The notes: generated by a model not told the origin, from the sequence alone. 13,565 nt of DNA from an uncultured Butyricicoccus sp. (GCA_947575935.1 CANPPM010000034.1:1-13565); one strand, 5' to 3'. Positions 1 to 6,988 are shown, numbered from the stretch's first letter. Made by a program: numbers and translations.

Positions 1-49
1 ATCTACACGTTAATTGACACTCTTTCCCTACACGACGCTCTTCCGATCT
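1..49 (+). other. Illumina TruSeq P5 adapter with i5 index (contaminant)
   Basis: The first 49 bases match the Illumina P5/TruSeq read 1 adapter: bases 1-8 are the end of the P5 flow-cell sequence, bases 9-16 (GTTAATTG) sit where the 8-base i5 index belongs, and bases 17-49 are the complete 33-base read 1 primer ending in CTTCCGATCT. Genomic sequence begins at base 50. The adapter is open in the frame of the downstream collagen-like gene, so gene callers will add an artefactual N-terminus (containing TLSLHDALPIS) to that protein. Two further spurious frames cross it, carrying TTLFRS and GRASCRERV. It should be trimmed. Confidence 0.98.
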
Positions 50-645
50 CCGGCCCTGCTGGCGCAGTGGGTGCGACCGGTGCACAAGGTCCCGCTGGGC
101 CGACCGGCCCAACTGGCCCTGCCGGCCCACAGGGTCCCACCGGCCCGACCGGCCCTGCCGGTGCAGAGGGCGCGGCGGGTGCACAAGGGCTCATAGGTCC
201 GACCGGCCCAACCGGGCCCGCCAGCGGCCTTGCAACCTACGGCGGCGTTTATAACGCTGTACAGAGTACGCTGAGCCTGCCTGTCAACACACAGACCCAG
301 CTCCCGCTTCCTTCGCCAATGCCTGGGAATGGCGTAACTTATACCGCCCCCAATGCAATCACCATCGACGAAGCTGGTAATTATGAAATTGACTATCTGA
401 TTAATCTGTTTACGTCGGCCGGGACTGATGTGACCTTTGCGGTGCAGGAGAACGGGGTAAATATTCCTTCAACCGTCAGCGGCCGGACCATGGCGGCCGG
501 GGCCGTCACGCCGGTCAGCGGCAGCACAATCGCCAGCTTGGCTGCGGGCGCAGAGCTGACCCTGGTGATTTCTTCGCCTCAGGCAGTGGATATCACGCTG
601 ATCAGCGGAGTTAACACCTCGCTGACCGTTAAGAAGCTCAGCTGA
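50..645 (+). CDS. Collagen-like protein with BclA-type C-terminal domain, 5' truncated
   Basis: This is a probable spore-surface or cell-surface filament protein. The reading frame is open from the genomic edge; the first full codon is at 52. Nineteen uninterrupted Gly-X-Y triplets (52-222), rich in GPT and GPA, are followed by about 140 residues that begin SGLATYGGVYN and end LTVKKLS. That tail resembles the C-terminal domain of clostridial collagen-like proteins and BclA (a beta-sandwich trimerising head): SxMPxNxVTYT near its start, then NGVNIPST, SGSTIASLAAG and the TVKKL end. The true start and any exosporium leader are missing because the contig ends inside the repeat. The GTG at 67 is an internal Val codon, not a start: the Gly-X-Y register continues upstream of it. 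In BclA, GPT threonines carry O-glycans, and the next gene is a glycosyltransferase. Assignment to the collagen/BclA_C class is secure; spore localisation is inferred. Confidence 0.9.
52..222 (+). repeat. Gly-X-Y collagen triplet repeat (19 triplets, incomplete)
   Basis: A 9-base degenerate tandem repeat encodes 19 consecutive Gly-X-Y triplets, six of them GPT. It is cut at its 5' side by the contig end. Repeats of this kind commonly break short-read assembly, which explains the contig edge here. Confidence 0.93.
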
Positions 646-711
646 TCCGTTCCGTGCTGGAAAGTTCTCTAAAGGGGGCGTTTTCCAGCATCTGCTGGGG
701 TTAACAGCTGC

Positions 712-743
712 GAGAGCCGTCCTTTTGGGACGGCTCTCTTTCT
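712..743 (+). terminator. Rho-independent terminator after collagen-like gene
   Basis: A perfect 11-bp stem (712-722 with 728-738) closes a 5-base loop (TTTTG) and runs into TTTCT. It lies 66 bases after the collagen-like stop codon and only 26 bases before the start of the next gene, with its 3' side close to that gene's ribosome binding site. A second, weaker inverted repeat (9-bp arms, 655-663 and 682-690, 18-base loop) precedes it without a T-run. The glycosyltransferase would be reached by read-through or by a promoter I cannot see. Confidence 0.8.
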
Positions 744-769
744 CCGGAACATCAAAGGAGGGGGATTCT

Positions 770-1873
770 ATGGGATGCTATCGCGTTTGCGTCTACGCAA
801 TCTGCAAAAATGAGGAGCGCTTTGCGGATACATGGATGGATTCCATGTCAGAGGCCGATCAGGTCATCGTCCTGGATACCGGCTCGGAGGACCGGACCGT
901 AGAACGGCTGCGAAGCCGCGGGGCAGAAGTTACAGTCGCACATATTGAACCATGGCGCTTTGATACGGCCCGCAACCGCTCGCTTGCGCTGGTGCCCGAA
1001 GATACGGACATCTGTGTCTGTACAGACTTGGATGAGCGCTTTCAGCCCGGTTGGCGCGACCGGCTTGAAGCCGCATGGGGGGCTGACGTCAGCCTAGCCA
1101 ATTACCGCTACACCTGGAATTTTAATCCGGACGGAAGCGAAGGGTGCGTATTCTGGATCGAAAAGGCGCATGCCCGGAAGGGCTTCACCTGGGTGCACCC
1201 CGTGCATGAGGTCCTGCAATGGACCGGCCGGCAGCCGCAGGGGCGCACGGTCACCGTGGACGGGATGCAGCTGGATCATCATGCAGATCCCGGGAAGTCG
1301 CGCGCGCAGTATCTTCCGCTGCTCGAACTCTCGGTGCGCGAAGCCCCGTTGGACGATCGAAATATGCATTACTTAGGACGCGAATACCTGTATTACCGCC
1401 GCTGGGATGCGTGTATTCAAACGCTGCAGCAGCACCTGGCCCTACCTACGGCGACTTGGAGTGATGAACGGGCGGCTTCCATGCGGTTCATTGCACAGGC
1501 ATACCTGGGCAAAGGGCGGCGGGCGGTAGCGCGCGGTTGGTATCTGCGGGCCATTGCCGAAGCGCCGCACCTGCGTGAAGCCTGCCTGGATCTTGCAAGG
1601 ATGCTCTATGAGGACGGCGAATGGGAGGGCGTGCTCTACTTTACCAAATGCGCGCTGCAGATCACCGAGCGGCCAAAGAGCTATATTTGTGAGGCTGCAA
1701 GCTGGGGGAGCCTGCCGCACGACCTGCGTTCGATTGCGCTGTTCCAAACCGGCAGGACGCGCCAGGCGTTGGAAGAGGCACGCCTGGCGCTGTCGTTCGC
1801 TCCACAGGAAGAACGCCTGCAAAAGAACGTAGCGATTTTGGAAACACTGAACGCGCAGCAGGGCGTACAGTGA
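770..1873 (+). CDS. GT2 glycosyltransferase with C-terminal TPR-like helices
   Basis: This is a cytoplasmic family 2 (GT-A fold) glycosyltransferase of 367 residues. The N-terminus has the typical AICKNEER opening, the nucleotide-sugar motif LDTGSEDRT (35-43), ARNRSLAL (67-74) and a DxD metal site, TDLDE (DLD at 86-88). HPVHEVL (143-149) and LDHH (168-171) are further conserved-looking elements. From about 190 to the end the sequence is helical and repetitive, like TPR units (GREYLYYRRWDACIQ, AQAYLGKGRRAVARGWY, LARMLYEDGEWEGVLYF), as in TPR-containing GT2 enzymes that modify proteins. The ATG at 770 is chosen because AAAGGAGGGGG (754-764) precedes it; the in-frame TTG at 725 lies inside the terminator loop. 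It sits between two collagen-like genes, so it probably glycosylates them; the sugar donor is unknown. Confidence 0.9.
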   Translation: MGCYRVCVYAICKNEERFADTWMDSMSEADQVIVLDTGSEDRTVERLRSRGAEVTVAHIEPWRFDTARNRSLALVPEDTDICVCTDLDERFQPGWRDRLEAAWGADVSLANYRYTWNFNPDGSEGCVFWIEKAHARKGFTWVHPVHEVLQWTGRQPQGRTVTVDGMQLDHHADPGKSRAQYLPLLELSVREAPLDDRNMHYLGREYLYYRRWDACIQTLQQHLALPTATWSDERAASMRFIAQAYLGKGRRAVARGWYLRAIAEAPHLREACLDLARMLYEDGEWEGVLYFTKCALQITERPKSYICEAASWGSLPHDLRSIALFQTGRTRQALEEARLALSFAPQEERLQKNVAILETLNAQQGVQ

Positions 1874-2133
1874 TCCGCCGGATACGGTACACTTTTTCAT
1901 TGCGCCGCATAAAATGGAATGTGGCAAAGCCACACAAACCATCCTTTCAGAACCAGTTTCGCAGCGGAAGAAATGACGGCTGACAAGGGATTTTGCCAAT
2001 GGGCAAGAAACTATTTCAGGAAATCCGCCGCGGTTTTCCTCCAAGGTCAGCGGAGTACACCGGCAAGGGCCCGGTCAGACGGCGTTTGAAAGACGGCAAA
2101 CAGGTTCTAATTTCTGACAACAAGGAGAACGCC
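1874..2133 (+). other. Intergenic region before small collagen-like gene
   Basis: This 260-base stretch has no supported gene; in-frame codons upstream of 2134 exist but have no ribosome binding site. It holds a short hairpin (1920-1934, 6-bp stem, AAA loop) without a T-run. A weak match to a mother-cell sigma-K promoter is present: AC at 1889-1890, a 17-base gap, then CATA at 1908-1911 followed by AAATG. It would give a leader of about 210 bases, so I treat it as a candidate only. Confidence 0.3.
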
Positions 2134-2394
2134 ATGAATTGTTTTTCTTCCCCCGACCGGGATGGCTGCCAGGACGGACGGTATTTTCCAGACGACTGCT
2201 GCTGCTGTCCCCAGCCGCCGGTTGATCCGTGCTGTTGCTGCTGCTGCGTCGGGCCGCGCGGTGCAACCGGCCCGACTGGGCCTGCCGGGCGGAATGGCCT
2301 GACCGGTGCGACTGGCGCGACCGGCCCTACCGGGCCTATGGGCCCCATGGGATTCCCAGGCATACCGGGGGCCACGGGCGCCACCGCGGCATGA
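2134..2394 (+). CDS. Small cysteine-rich collagen-like protein
   Basis: This predicted 86-residue protein has three parts: a polar N-terminus (1-21), a Cys-rich segment with runs of four (22-25) and six (33-38) cysteines around PQPPVDP, and 15 Gly-X-Y triplets (40-84) ending in two alanines. There are 12 Cys in all. No C-terminal head domain follows, and I saw no BclA-like sequence in other frames downstream, so it does not look like a simple frameshifted long version. The start at 2134 has AAGGAG (2122-2127) seven bases before it; the open frame extends upstream to 1993 without such a site. Cys-rich collagen-like proteins are common in clostridia, and cysteines could cross-link it into a spore or surface layer. 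Three GAT and two GPT triplets after the first GPR offer Thr for glycosylation. Function is inferred. Confidence 0.75.
   Translation: MNCFSSPDRDGCQDGRYFPDDCCCCPQPPVDPCCCCCCVGPRGATGPTGPAGRNGLTGATGATGPTGPMGPMGFPGIPGATGATAA
2251..2385 (+). repeat. Gly-X-Y collagen triplet repeat (15 triplets)
   Basis: Fifteen uninterrupted Gly-X-Y triplets follow the cysteine runs. The composition is more varied than in the first collagen-like gene (GRN, GLT, GPM, GFP, GIP as well as GPT, GPA and GAT). Confidence 0.9.
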
Positions 2395-2638
2395 CAGTAT
2401 GCAAAACCGTTCTCCCCCAGTGGGGAAAAATGCTTTGCGGAGGGGCATCCCGCGGAGCTGCGGCAGAATCCAAACGTTACGCGTATTATGACCAATCTTT
2501 CCAAAGGAAAGAGTTCTAGATGATCCGGCCCGCCAGGGGAGCCGTTACTGCATGATCCAGCAGGTTAAACAGGGTTTTGCCGGTCCCTGCTTGGCGGAGG
2601 CAGCGACGTCAGGCCGTTTTCATCGTTTGCGCTGCGCC

Positions 2639-3430
2639 CTAGAACGTTTCGGCTGAAGCAGGAAACTCTGGCGTTTCCCGGCGCATGCGTTCCATGGGGA
2701 ACCATTGTTCAAAGCATACCGGGATGTACCGCATGCCGAGCAAGGTCGGCAGATCGTGATGAAATCGATGCAGCAGCAGTTTCGAAAACTCCATGGCGGT
2801 CCGTTCCTCGCCGTCGATCAGCTGCGCTTCGGAAATTGCCAGCTGCGGTCTGTCCCACCAGCGCGCGCGCAGGCCCGCAATATCGCCGTCGTTGACTGCC
2901 AGCAGCAGGTCGGTGACAAAGCTGCTGAAACCGACGAAATCCCCCAACAAGCGTTCACGGTCCCGCCGCGTACCGCCGACCAGAATCGACAGCGTGCCTA
3001 GCGACAGTTTGGTCAGCGATTCCGGCACGCGCACCGGTTCCACCGCTGCGGCCAAAACCAGACGGAGCGTACCGATATCCAAATCGGCAAAAGCGGTTCC
3101 AAAGGTGAAAGACGCGCCGCCAAAGTGATCTATTGCAAGGCTGGTAAGGTCTTCCATCATCCCTAAGGAAAGATCGGCAGACGAATCGGCAGTCACCAGC
3201 ATAGCTGCGCTTTCAATATCCCAACCGGGCTCCGGCTGCAGCGCCGCAATCCCGCGGTGCATTAGTTCCGCGGCGCAGGGGAGTTCCATTGCGGTGCCCT
3301 CCCAAAAATAGACCTCCCTGGCCTGCATCATCCGTTCAATAATTTCTGCGTCCGGATTTAGAAAGTTTGAGGGTGCGCACAGCTGCCGCTGCAGCGCGGC
3401 GCGGCCTGCCGATGTCAGCTTCTGTTTCAT
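2639..3430 (-). CDS. Hypothetical soluble protein, last gene of lipoprotein operon
   Basis: I do not recognise this 263-residue protein. It has no signal peptide and no clear membrane segment, so it is probably cytoplasmic. It opens MKQKLTSAGRAALQRQL, has several hydrophobic, possibly beta/alpha stretches in the middle (around LAIDHFGGASFTFGTAF and LGTLSILVGG), and a charged, Arg- and Met-containing end. No catalytic motif stands out. The ATG is supported by AGGAGG four bases upstream. It lies 55 bases downstream of the second lipoprotein gene on the same strand with no clear terminator between, so it is probably co-transcribed with both lipoproteins. That it is a real gene is supported by length, RBS and context. 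Confidence 0.75.
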   Translation of the reverse strand: MKQKLTSAGRAALQRQLCAPSNFLNPDAEIIERMMQAREVYFWEGTAMELPCAAELMHRGIAALQPEPGWDIESAAMLVTADSSADLSLGMMEDLTSLAIDHFGGASFTFGTAFADLDIGTLRLVLAAAVEPVRVPESLTKLSLGTLSILVGGTRRDRERLLGDFVGFSSFVTDLLLAVNDGDIAGLRARWWDRPQLAISEAQLIDGEERTAMEFSKLLLHRFHHDLPTLLGMRYIPVCFEQWFPMERMRRETPEFPASAETF

Positions 3431-3485
3431 AGCGCCTCCTGAATCGATGTTCTCCCCGGCCTGCAGGGCCGTCCGTTACGTTTTC

Positions 3486-4685
3486 TTATGACAGTCCGGC
3501 AAGCGCATCCACAGGCAGTATGCAGCCGGTGGATACCAAAAAAGCATGTTCCATTCGACTGCCATACTGCCATATCATCCCAGTTTCCGCATCGATGCAC
3601 AACATGCATGCGTTTTCCTGCGTCGCCTCCCCGGCGGAAATGCAAAAATAGCGGTTTCCCAGGATCTCTGCCGGCGGATAGGCATAAAATTTGTTTTTTT
3701 GCAGCAGGCTGCGCAATTCGTCCCATTCCTCCGACGGCTGAAAGGGGATAGAGACTCCGGAAAAAATGTTGTTTTGCTCACCGGATAAATAAAAAAAGTC
3801 CCTCCCGATGGCCGGAAAGTCGGTTTGCGCCAGTACCGGCGCTGCGATTCCGGCCCGCTCCATTTCCCGTTTCAGGTTATTTCGGACAGTACGCCGCAGC
3901 GAATCCAGCCGTTCTCGCAGCGAATCCCGCGTCCAGCCGGATCCGGCTGCCAGCCGCAGGCGCTCTGTGGTATTGCCGATGCCGTCCGCTGCCGTCATAA
4001 CGATCGGGATCCCATAGTCCGGAAATTGTTCCTGCATAGCACAGGACTGGAATGCGGGCAGTGTGGAAAGTGTGGACAAAAGGTTGTACAGCTGTTCTGT
4101 ATGGGAATCAAGGTCCTCCGCCAGATAGATTGAATACGCCTGAACGGCTTCCCCGAAGTAATCCACCCCATAAAAACGCTGTTCGTGGGAAACTTCCAGC
4201 CCGTATACGCCGTACTGCGCCAACAGCGGCACGGCATCACGGTTCCACTGGGCTGCGCGAAAAGAGTCTAGCAAAATATGACTGGCGCCATGCGGCAGCG
4301 GCGGTACGCCGTTGCTGCCGCCCGACCATCCGGGCGGCGTCCAACGCTCAAGTACCTCGAATTTCAACTGGGGTACTTCAGCGCAGGATGCGGAATAGTG
4401 CCTTTCATTCTGTCGTGCGCCCTCGGAAATCGGAAGAGAAATGGTAAAGTGCAGCCCATAGCGCGCTGTCAGCTGCGCCTCGATCTGTTGCGGCGTATAA
4501 AACGATCCTTTCATACAGCCCGTCGCCGCCACAAAAAATAGGACCGAAAGCAGCCAGATCCTACCTTGCCCCCGGCCGGTACGGCGCAAGCCAGGGAGGC
4601 TGTCAGGTTCGGCCTGTTTTTCCCTGTGGGCTGTCTGCGGGCATAAAACCTGCCGTTGGGGGCTGTGGAACCGCCGCGCCCTCAT
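3486..4685 (-). CDS. Hypothetical lipoprotein B, paralogue of the upstream gene
   Basis: This 399-residue protein has a hydrophobic segment (43-56) ending in a lipobox-like AATGC with Cys57, suggesting attachment to the outer face of the membrane. The N-terminal 42 residues are unusually long and Arg-rich for a signal peptide; an in-frame TTG at Leu33 (4589) would give a normal 25-residue signal but has no visible RBS. I keep the ATG at 4685 because it overlaps the upstream stop by 4 bases (ATGA) with AGGGAG before it, indicating translational coupling. After the Cys it matches the upstream protein: Y-x-P, an x-Q-L motif, YG-[LI]-x-F, RHY-[ST]-A, F-[ED]-V and LD-x-[SF]-x-R. No known enzymatic motif is visible; the function is unknown. 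Confidence 0.75.
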   Translation of the reverse strand: MRARRFHSPQRQVLCPQTAHREKQAEPDSLPGLRRTGRGQGRIWLLSVLFFVAATGCMKGSFYTPQQIEAQLTARYGLHFTISLPISEGARQNERHYSASCAEVPQLKFEVLERWTPPGWSGGSNGVPPLPHGASHILLDSFRAAQWNRDAVPLLAQYGVYGLEVSHEQRFYGVDYFGEAVQAYSIYLAEDLDSHTEQLYNLLSTLSTLPAFQSCAMQEQFPDYGIPIVMTAADGIGNTTERLRLAAGSGWTRDSLRERLDSLRRTVRNNLKREMERAGIAAPVLAQTDFPAIGRDFFYLSGEQNNIFSGVSIPFQPSEEWDELRSLLQKNKFYAYPPAEILGNRYFCISAGEATQENACMLCIDAETGMIWQYGSRMEHAFLVSTGCILPVDALAGLS

Positions 4686-5824
4686 GGCGTACTCCCTGCC
4701 TGATGGCCGCTGTCGATGACCAGGATCTCGTCCCCGCGCTCCACAATCAGTTGATCTCCGTCAATGGTAATCCGGTCACCGGAGATAAAGCGCTGCCCTC
4801 CTGTAGAATTGCCCTGTGATATAGGAAATAGGGTGGCACAGAGTTCCTGCCGCAGCGCTTCTGCATCGAAATGCAGATAAGGGGATTCTTTTTGGAACGG
4901 CGTAAAGTACACTTGGGTCCGGCTCTCTTCTGCAGTCCGAAACCGGACGCTGAACTGCCCGGACGCTGCGCCCGCGCCAGGCGCTTGGTACTGTGGGGCC
5001 TGCGCTGCGAAAAAAGCGTCCAGCAAAGGGAGCGCCCGCTCCATTTCCTGCGCATCGGGCAGGAGGATGAGAAAGCTGTATTCTGGGAAATAGGGATCTT
5101 CGGTGGACATCGTGCAGTCAGAGAGAAGATCCGTACCAGCCAAAAATTCCTGAAATGCACGCCCAAGCGTCGCTGCCGCCGCATTGCGTTCCCCGTTTTC
5201 CCGCAGTTTTTCAGTCGTTTCCTGCACATCCAACGCGTAGCAGCCGGTATCCCATTGATAACAATTCGCCCTGGCCCGCGCGAAAATGCCGGGAAGCACT
5301 TCCCTCTGTATTTGTAAATTGCTGGTTTCATGCGGTGTGGCGCTGGTGGAAAATGGGAATTCTTGATTCAGCCGGGCGATCATCGCCCCCAGCAAAGCGA
5401 TCTTATCCTCCCAGCCTTCTTCCGGAAGGGTAATGGTCAGCGTTTCTGCCTCAAAGGGCAGGGCAGCCCCGGCGCAGAACTGCGTTAGGCTGTGCCGCAG
5501 GGAGGCATCCAGGAAATGGTCTTTGAATTGATGGTATTTTTGCGGGAAAATGACGGGGATTGGGCCCGGATTTTGATTTTTGGCCGCATCATATACGTCA
5601 AAAGAGAAGGCGCGGTTCTCTGCAGGCGCAGCGGTATAATGCCTGCCTTTGATGACAAACGCCTCGTCGTATGGTTCGACAGACAACAGTACGAAATCGA
5701 TGCCGTAGGTGTTCCGCAGCTGCAACAGCACCTCCCACGGTTCATACAGCCGCGGGGTCGGATGCGGCACGCAGGAAGTCAGCAGCGCCAATGCACCGAT
5801 ACACAGCGCCAAAGCAGGCTTCAA
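4682..5824 (-). CDS. Hypothetical lipoprotein A, first gene of the operon
   Basis: This predicted lipoprotein has 380 residues from the TTG at 5824. The start choice matters: AAAGGAGG (5832-5839) lies 7 bases before this TTG and gives a compact signal peptide, MKPALALCIGALALLTSC, with lipobox LTSC and lipidated Cys18. The longer frame from GTG at 5851 has no RBS and would put Glu, Lys and the RBS bases themselves into the protein. The mature part is mixed alpha/beta with no recognised catalytic motif. Residues YEPWEVLLQLRNTYGIDF and GRHYTAA have counterparts in the next gene, so the two are paralogues. The C-terminus (ISGDRITIDGDQLIVERG) looks like short beta strands. Its stop overlaps the start of lipoprotein B. 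Function is unknown. Confidence 0.8.
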   Translation of the reverse strand: MKPALALCIGALALLTSCVPHPTPRLYEPWEVLLQLRNTYGIDFVLLSVEPYDEAFVIKGRHYTAAPAENRAFSFDVYDAAKNQNPGPIPVIFPQKYHQFKDHFLDASLRHSLTQFCAGAALPFEAETLTITLPEEGWEDKIALLGAMIARLNQEFPFSTSATPHETSNLQIQREVLPGIFARARANCYQWDTGCYALDVQETTEKLRENGERNAAAATLGRAFQEFLAGTDLLSDCTMSTEDPYFPEYSFLILLPDAQEMERALPLLDAFFAAQAPQYQAPGAGAASGQFSVRFRTAEESRTQVYFTPFQKESPYLHFDAEALRQELCATLFPISQGNSTGGQRFISGDRITIDGDQLIVERGDEILVIDSGHQAGSTP

Positions 5825-5831
5825 CCCGGCG

Positions 5832-5839
5832 CCTCCTTT
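5832..5839 (-). promoter_or_regulatory. Ribosome binding site that sets the TTG start of lipoprotein A
   Basis: On the minus strand AAAGGAGG is followed by a 7-base spacer and TTG. This site lies inside the longer GTG-initiated frame, which argues that the shorter protein is the real one. Confidence 0.75.
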
Positions 5840-6069
5840 CTCCTCATTCACCGTTCGGGCCGCCTTGGCGGCCGGTTCCCAACCAATCTGTTATGGTACT
5901 TTGGTCATTCGTCCCAATGGCGGTTGTCAGGGCGAGGGCGCCGCGGCCGCCAGATGGGAACGTATTGGCGGTTGGATGCTCTTGGAATGGAAAACAGAGC
6001 TTGCAAAAGAATTGTTTCACAGTAGGGCGTAGGGACAGGCGAAACGTCCCCTGCGAATGGGAGGCTGGG
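5840..6069. other. Intergenic region between CPBP and lipoprotein genes
   Basis: No gene is supported in this stretch. It contains a perfect 7-bp GC hairpin (5858-5864 with 5867-5873) just upstream of the lipoprotein A ribosome binding site, and a weak 5-bp inverted repeat near 6032-6052. Neither has a T-run, and I see no convincing sigma-A promoter for the lipoprotein operon, so its promoter and the end of the CPBP transcript are unresolved. Confidence 0.4.
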
Positions 6070-6912
6070 TTAGGTCCTTTTGAGCAGGATGATACCGCAG
6101 ACAAGCGCATATCCGATGATCGCAATCAAAGACGCTTCTGAACCAAATCCCGCGCCTGTTAATAAGACGTTATCTGATGGGATCGTGATTTGCAGCAGCG
6201 GTTCGCCGTAGGCCCCCTGTGCAGTTGTTATATGCAGGATGCTTGTTACCATCGTAAAATTCCATACGGAATGCATAAAAGCATTGTTGCTGATTGAGTT
6301 CCCCCGATAGGCAACCAGGGAAAACATGACGCCGACCAGCGTACCGCTTACAACTAAAAGCGCGATGTTCACGAGGGTAAAACGCTCCAGCGCGGGGATG
6401 TGGGCCAGACTGAATAGAAAGGACGGCAATAGGATGGCGGCCGTTTTCCCCCAGCGGTTTTCGAGCAGCTTCATGAGGAAGCCGCGGAATAACATTTCCT
6501 CCAGGATACCGGCTTTTAAGGCCATCAACAGGGAAGCAAGGAGGATCAAGACCGTATCGACGGAGCCAAAGCGGTTTCCTTCTATTTTTCCAATCATTCC
6601 AAAAATAGAAACGACAAACACGGGGAGCAGGACCGATAGGATAACGCCCCATCGTTTCAGGGCAAATGTAATCCCGAAATCCTCCATTTTTAAATAAAGG
6701 CGTTTGGTTGTGTATTGCCAGAATAAAAGGAATGTAAGTAACAGGCAGCCGGACATTCTCAGGATCACGTACCATTCACTGCTTGGGGGCGTTACAAGAG
6801 AGAAGAGCAGATCAAACATCAGACTGCTGAATAAGTCGCCGGCAAGAAACAATAAAAAGTAAACGGCTGCAAGGAGGAGCGTCTTTGGGGTTGAGAATGA
6901 AGATCGCTGCAT
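6070..6912 (-). CDS. CPBP-family intramembrane metalloprotease (CAAX protease/Abi)
   Basis: This 280-residue membrane protein has multiple hydrophobic segments (for example 11-40, 49-66, 87-106, 119-135, 157-170, 180-202, 260-277). It carries all three CPBP (Abi/Rce1-like) motifs: EExxxR (Glu138, Glu139, Arg143), FxxxH (Phe167, His171) and HxxxN (His214, Asn218), the residues that build the glutamate/histidine active site in Rce1-type proteases. Bacterial members are linked to bacteriocin self-immunity, protein secretion or peptide maturation; nothing nearby identifies a substrate. The ATG at 6912 is preceded by AAAGGGG and gives a normal Lys-bearing N-terminus; the longer frame (to 7029) would start upstream of the promoter. 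It is probably monocistronic and divergent from the two-component system. Confidence 0.88.
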   Translation of the reverse strand: MQRSSFSTPKTLLLAAVYFLLFLAGDLFSSLMFDLLFSLVTPPSSEWYVILRMSGCLLLTFLLFWQYTTKRLYLKMEDFGITFALKRWGVILSVLLPVFVVSIFGMIGKIEGNRFGSVDTVLILLASLLMALKAGILEEMLFRGFLMKLLENRWGKTAAILLPSFLFSLAHIPALERFTLVNIALLVVSGTLVGVMFSLVAYRGNSISNNAFMHSVWNFTMVTSILHITTAQGAYGEPLLQITIPSDNVLLTGAGFGSEASLIAIIGYALVCGIILLKRT

Positions 6913-6959
6913 GGTCAGCGCCCCTTTCAATTGTTGGTTATTTGATGGGTTATAATTCA

Positions 6960-6988
6960 AGTATAGCACCCGTATGAACGATATGCAA
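6960..6988 (-). promoter_or_regulatory. Sigma-A-type promoter of the CPBP gene
   Basis: On the minus strand TTGCAT (6983-6988) and TATACT (6960-6965) are separated by 17 bases. Transcription would start near 6953, leaving a leader of about 40 bases before the ATG at 6912. Confidence 0.8.

Noticed and set aside
3..196. Open frames on both strands across the contig start, rich in Gly/Pro/Ala
   Set aside because: They are out-of-register or antisense readings of the adapter plus the collagen repeat; the real frame is the Gly-X-Y frame on the plus strand.
52..222. Tandem repeat considered as a CRISPR-like array
   Set aside because: The 9-base periodicity is contiguous, without spacers, and encodes collagen triplets in frame.
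2016..2504. Antisense frame with poly-Gln and Gly-Pro-Val repeats
   Set aside because: It is the reverse reading of the TGC cysteine runs and Gly-X-Y triplets of the small collagen-like gene.
5858..5873. 7-bp GC hairpin considered as the CPBP terminator
   Set aside because: No T-run follows on the minus strand and the loop is only two bases; it lies next to the lipoprotein A RBS instead.
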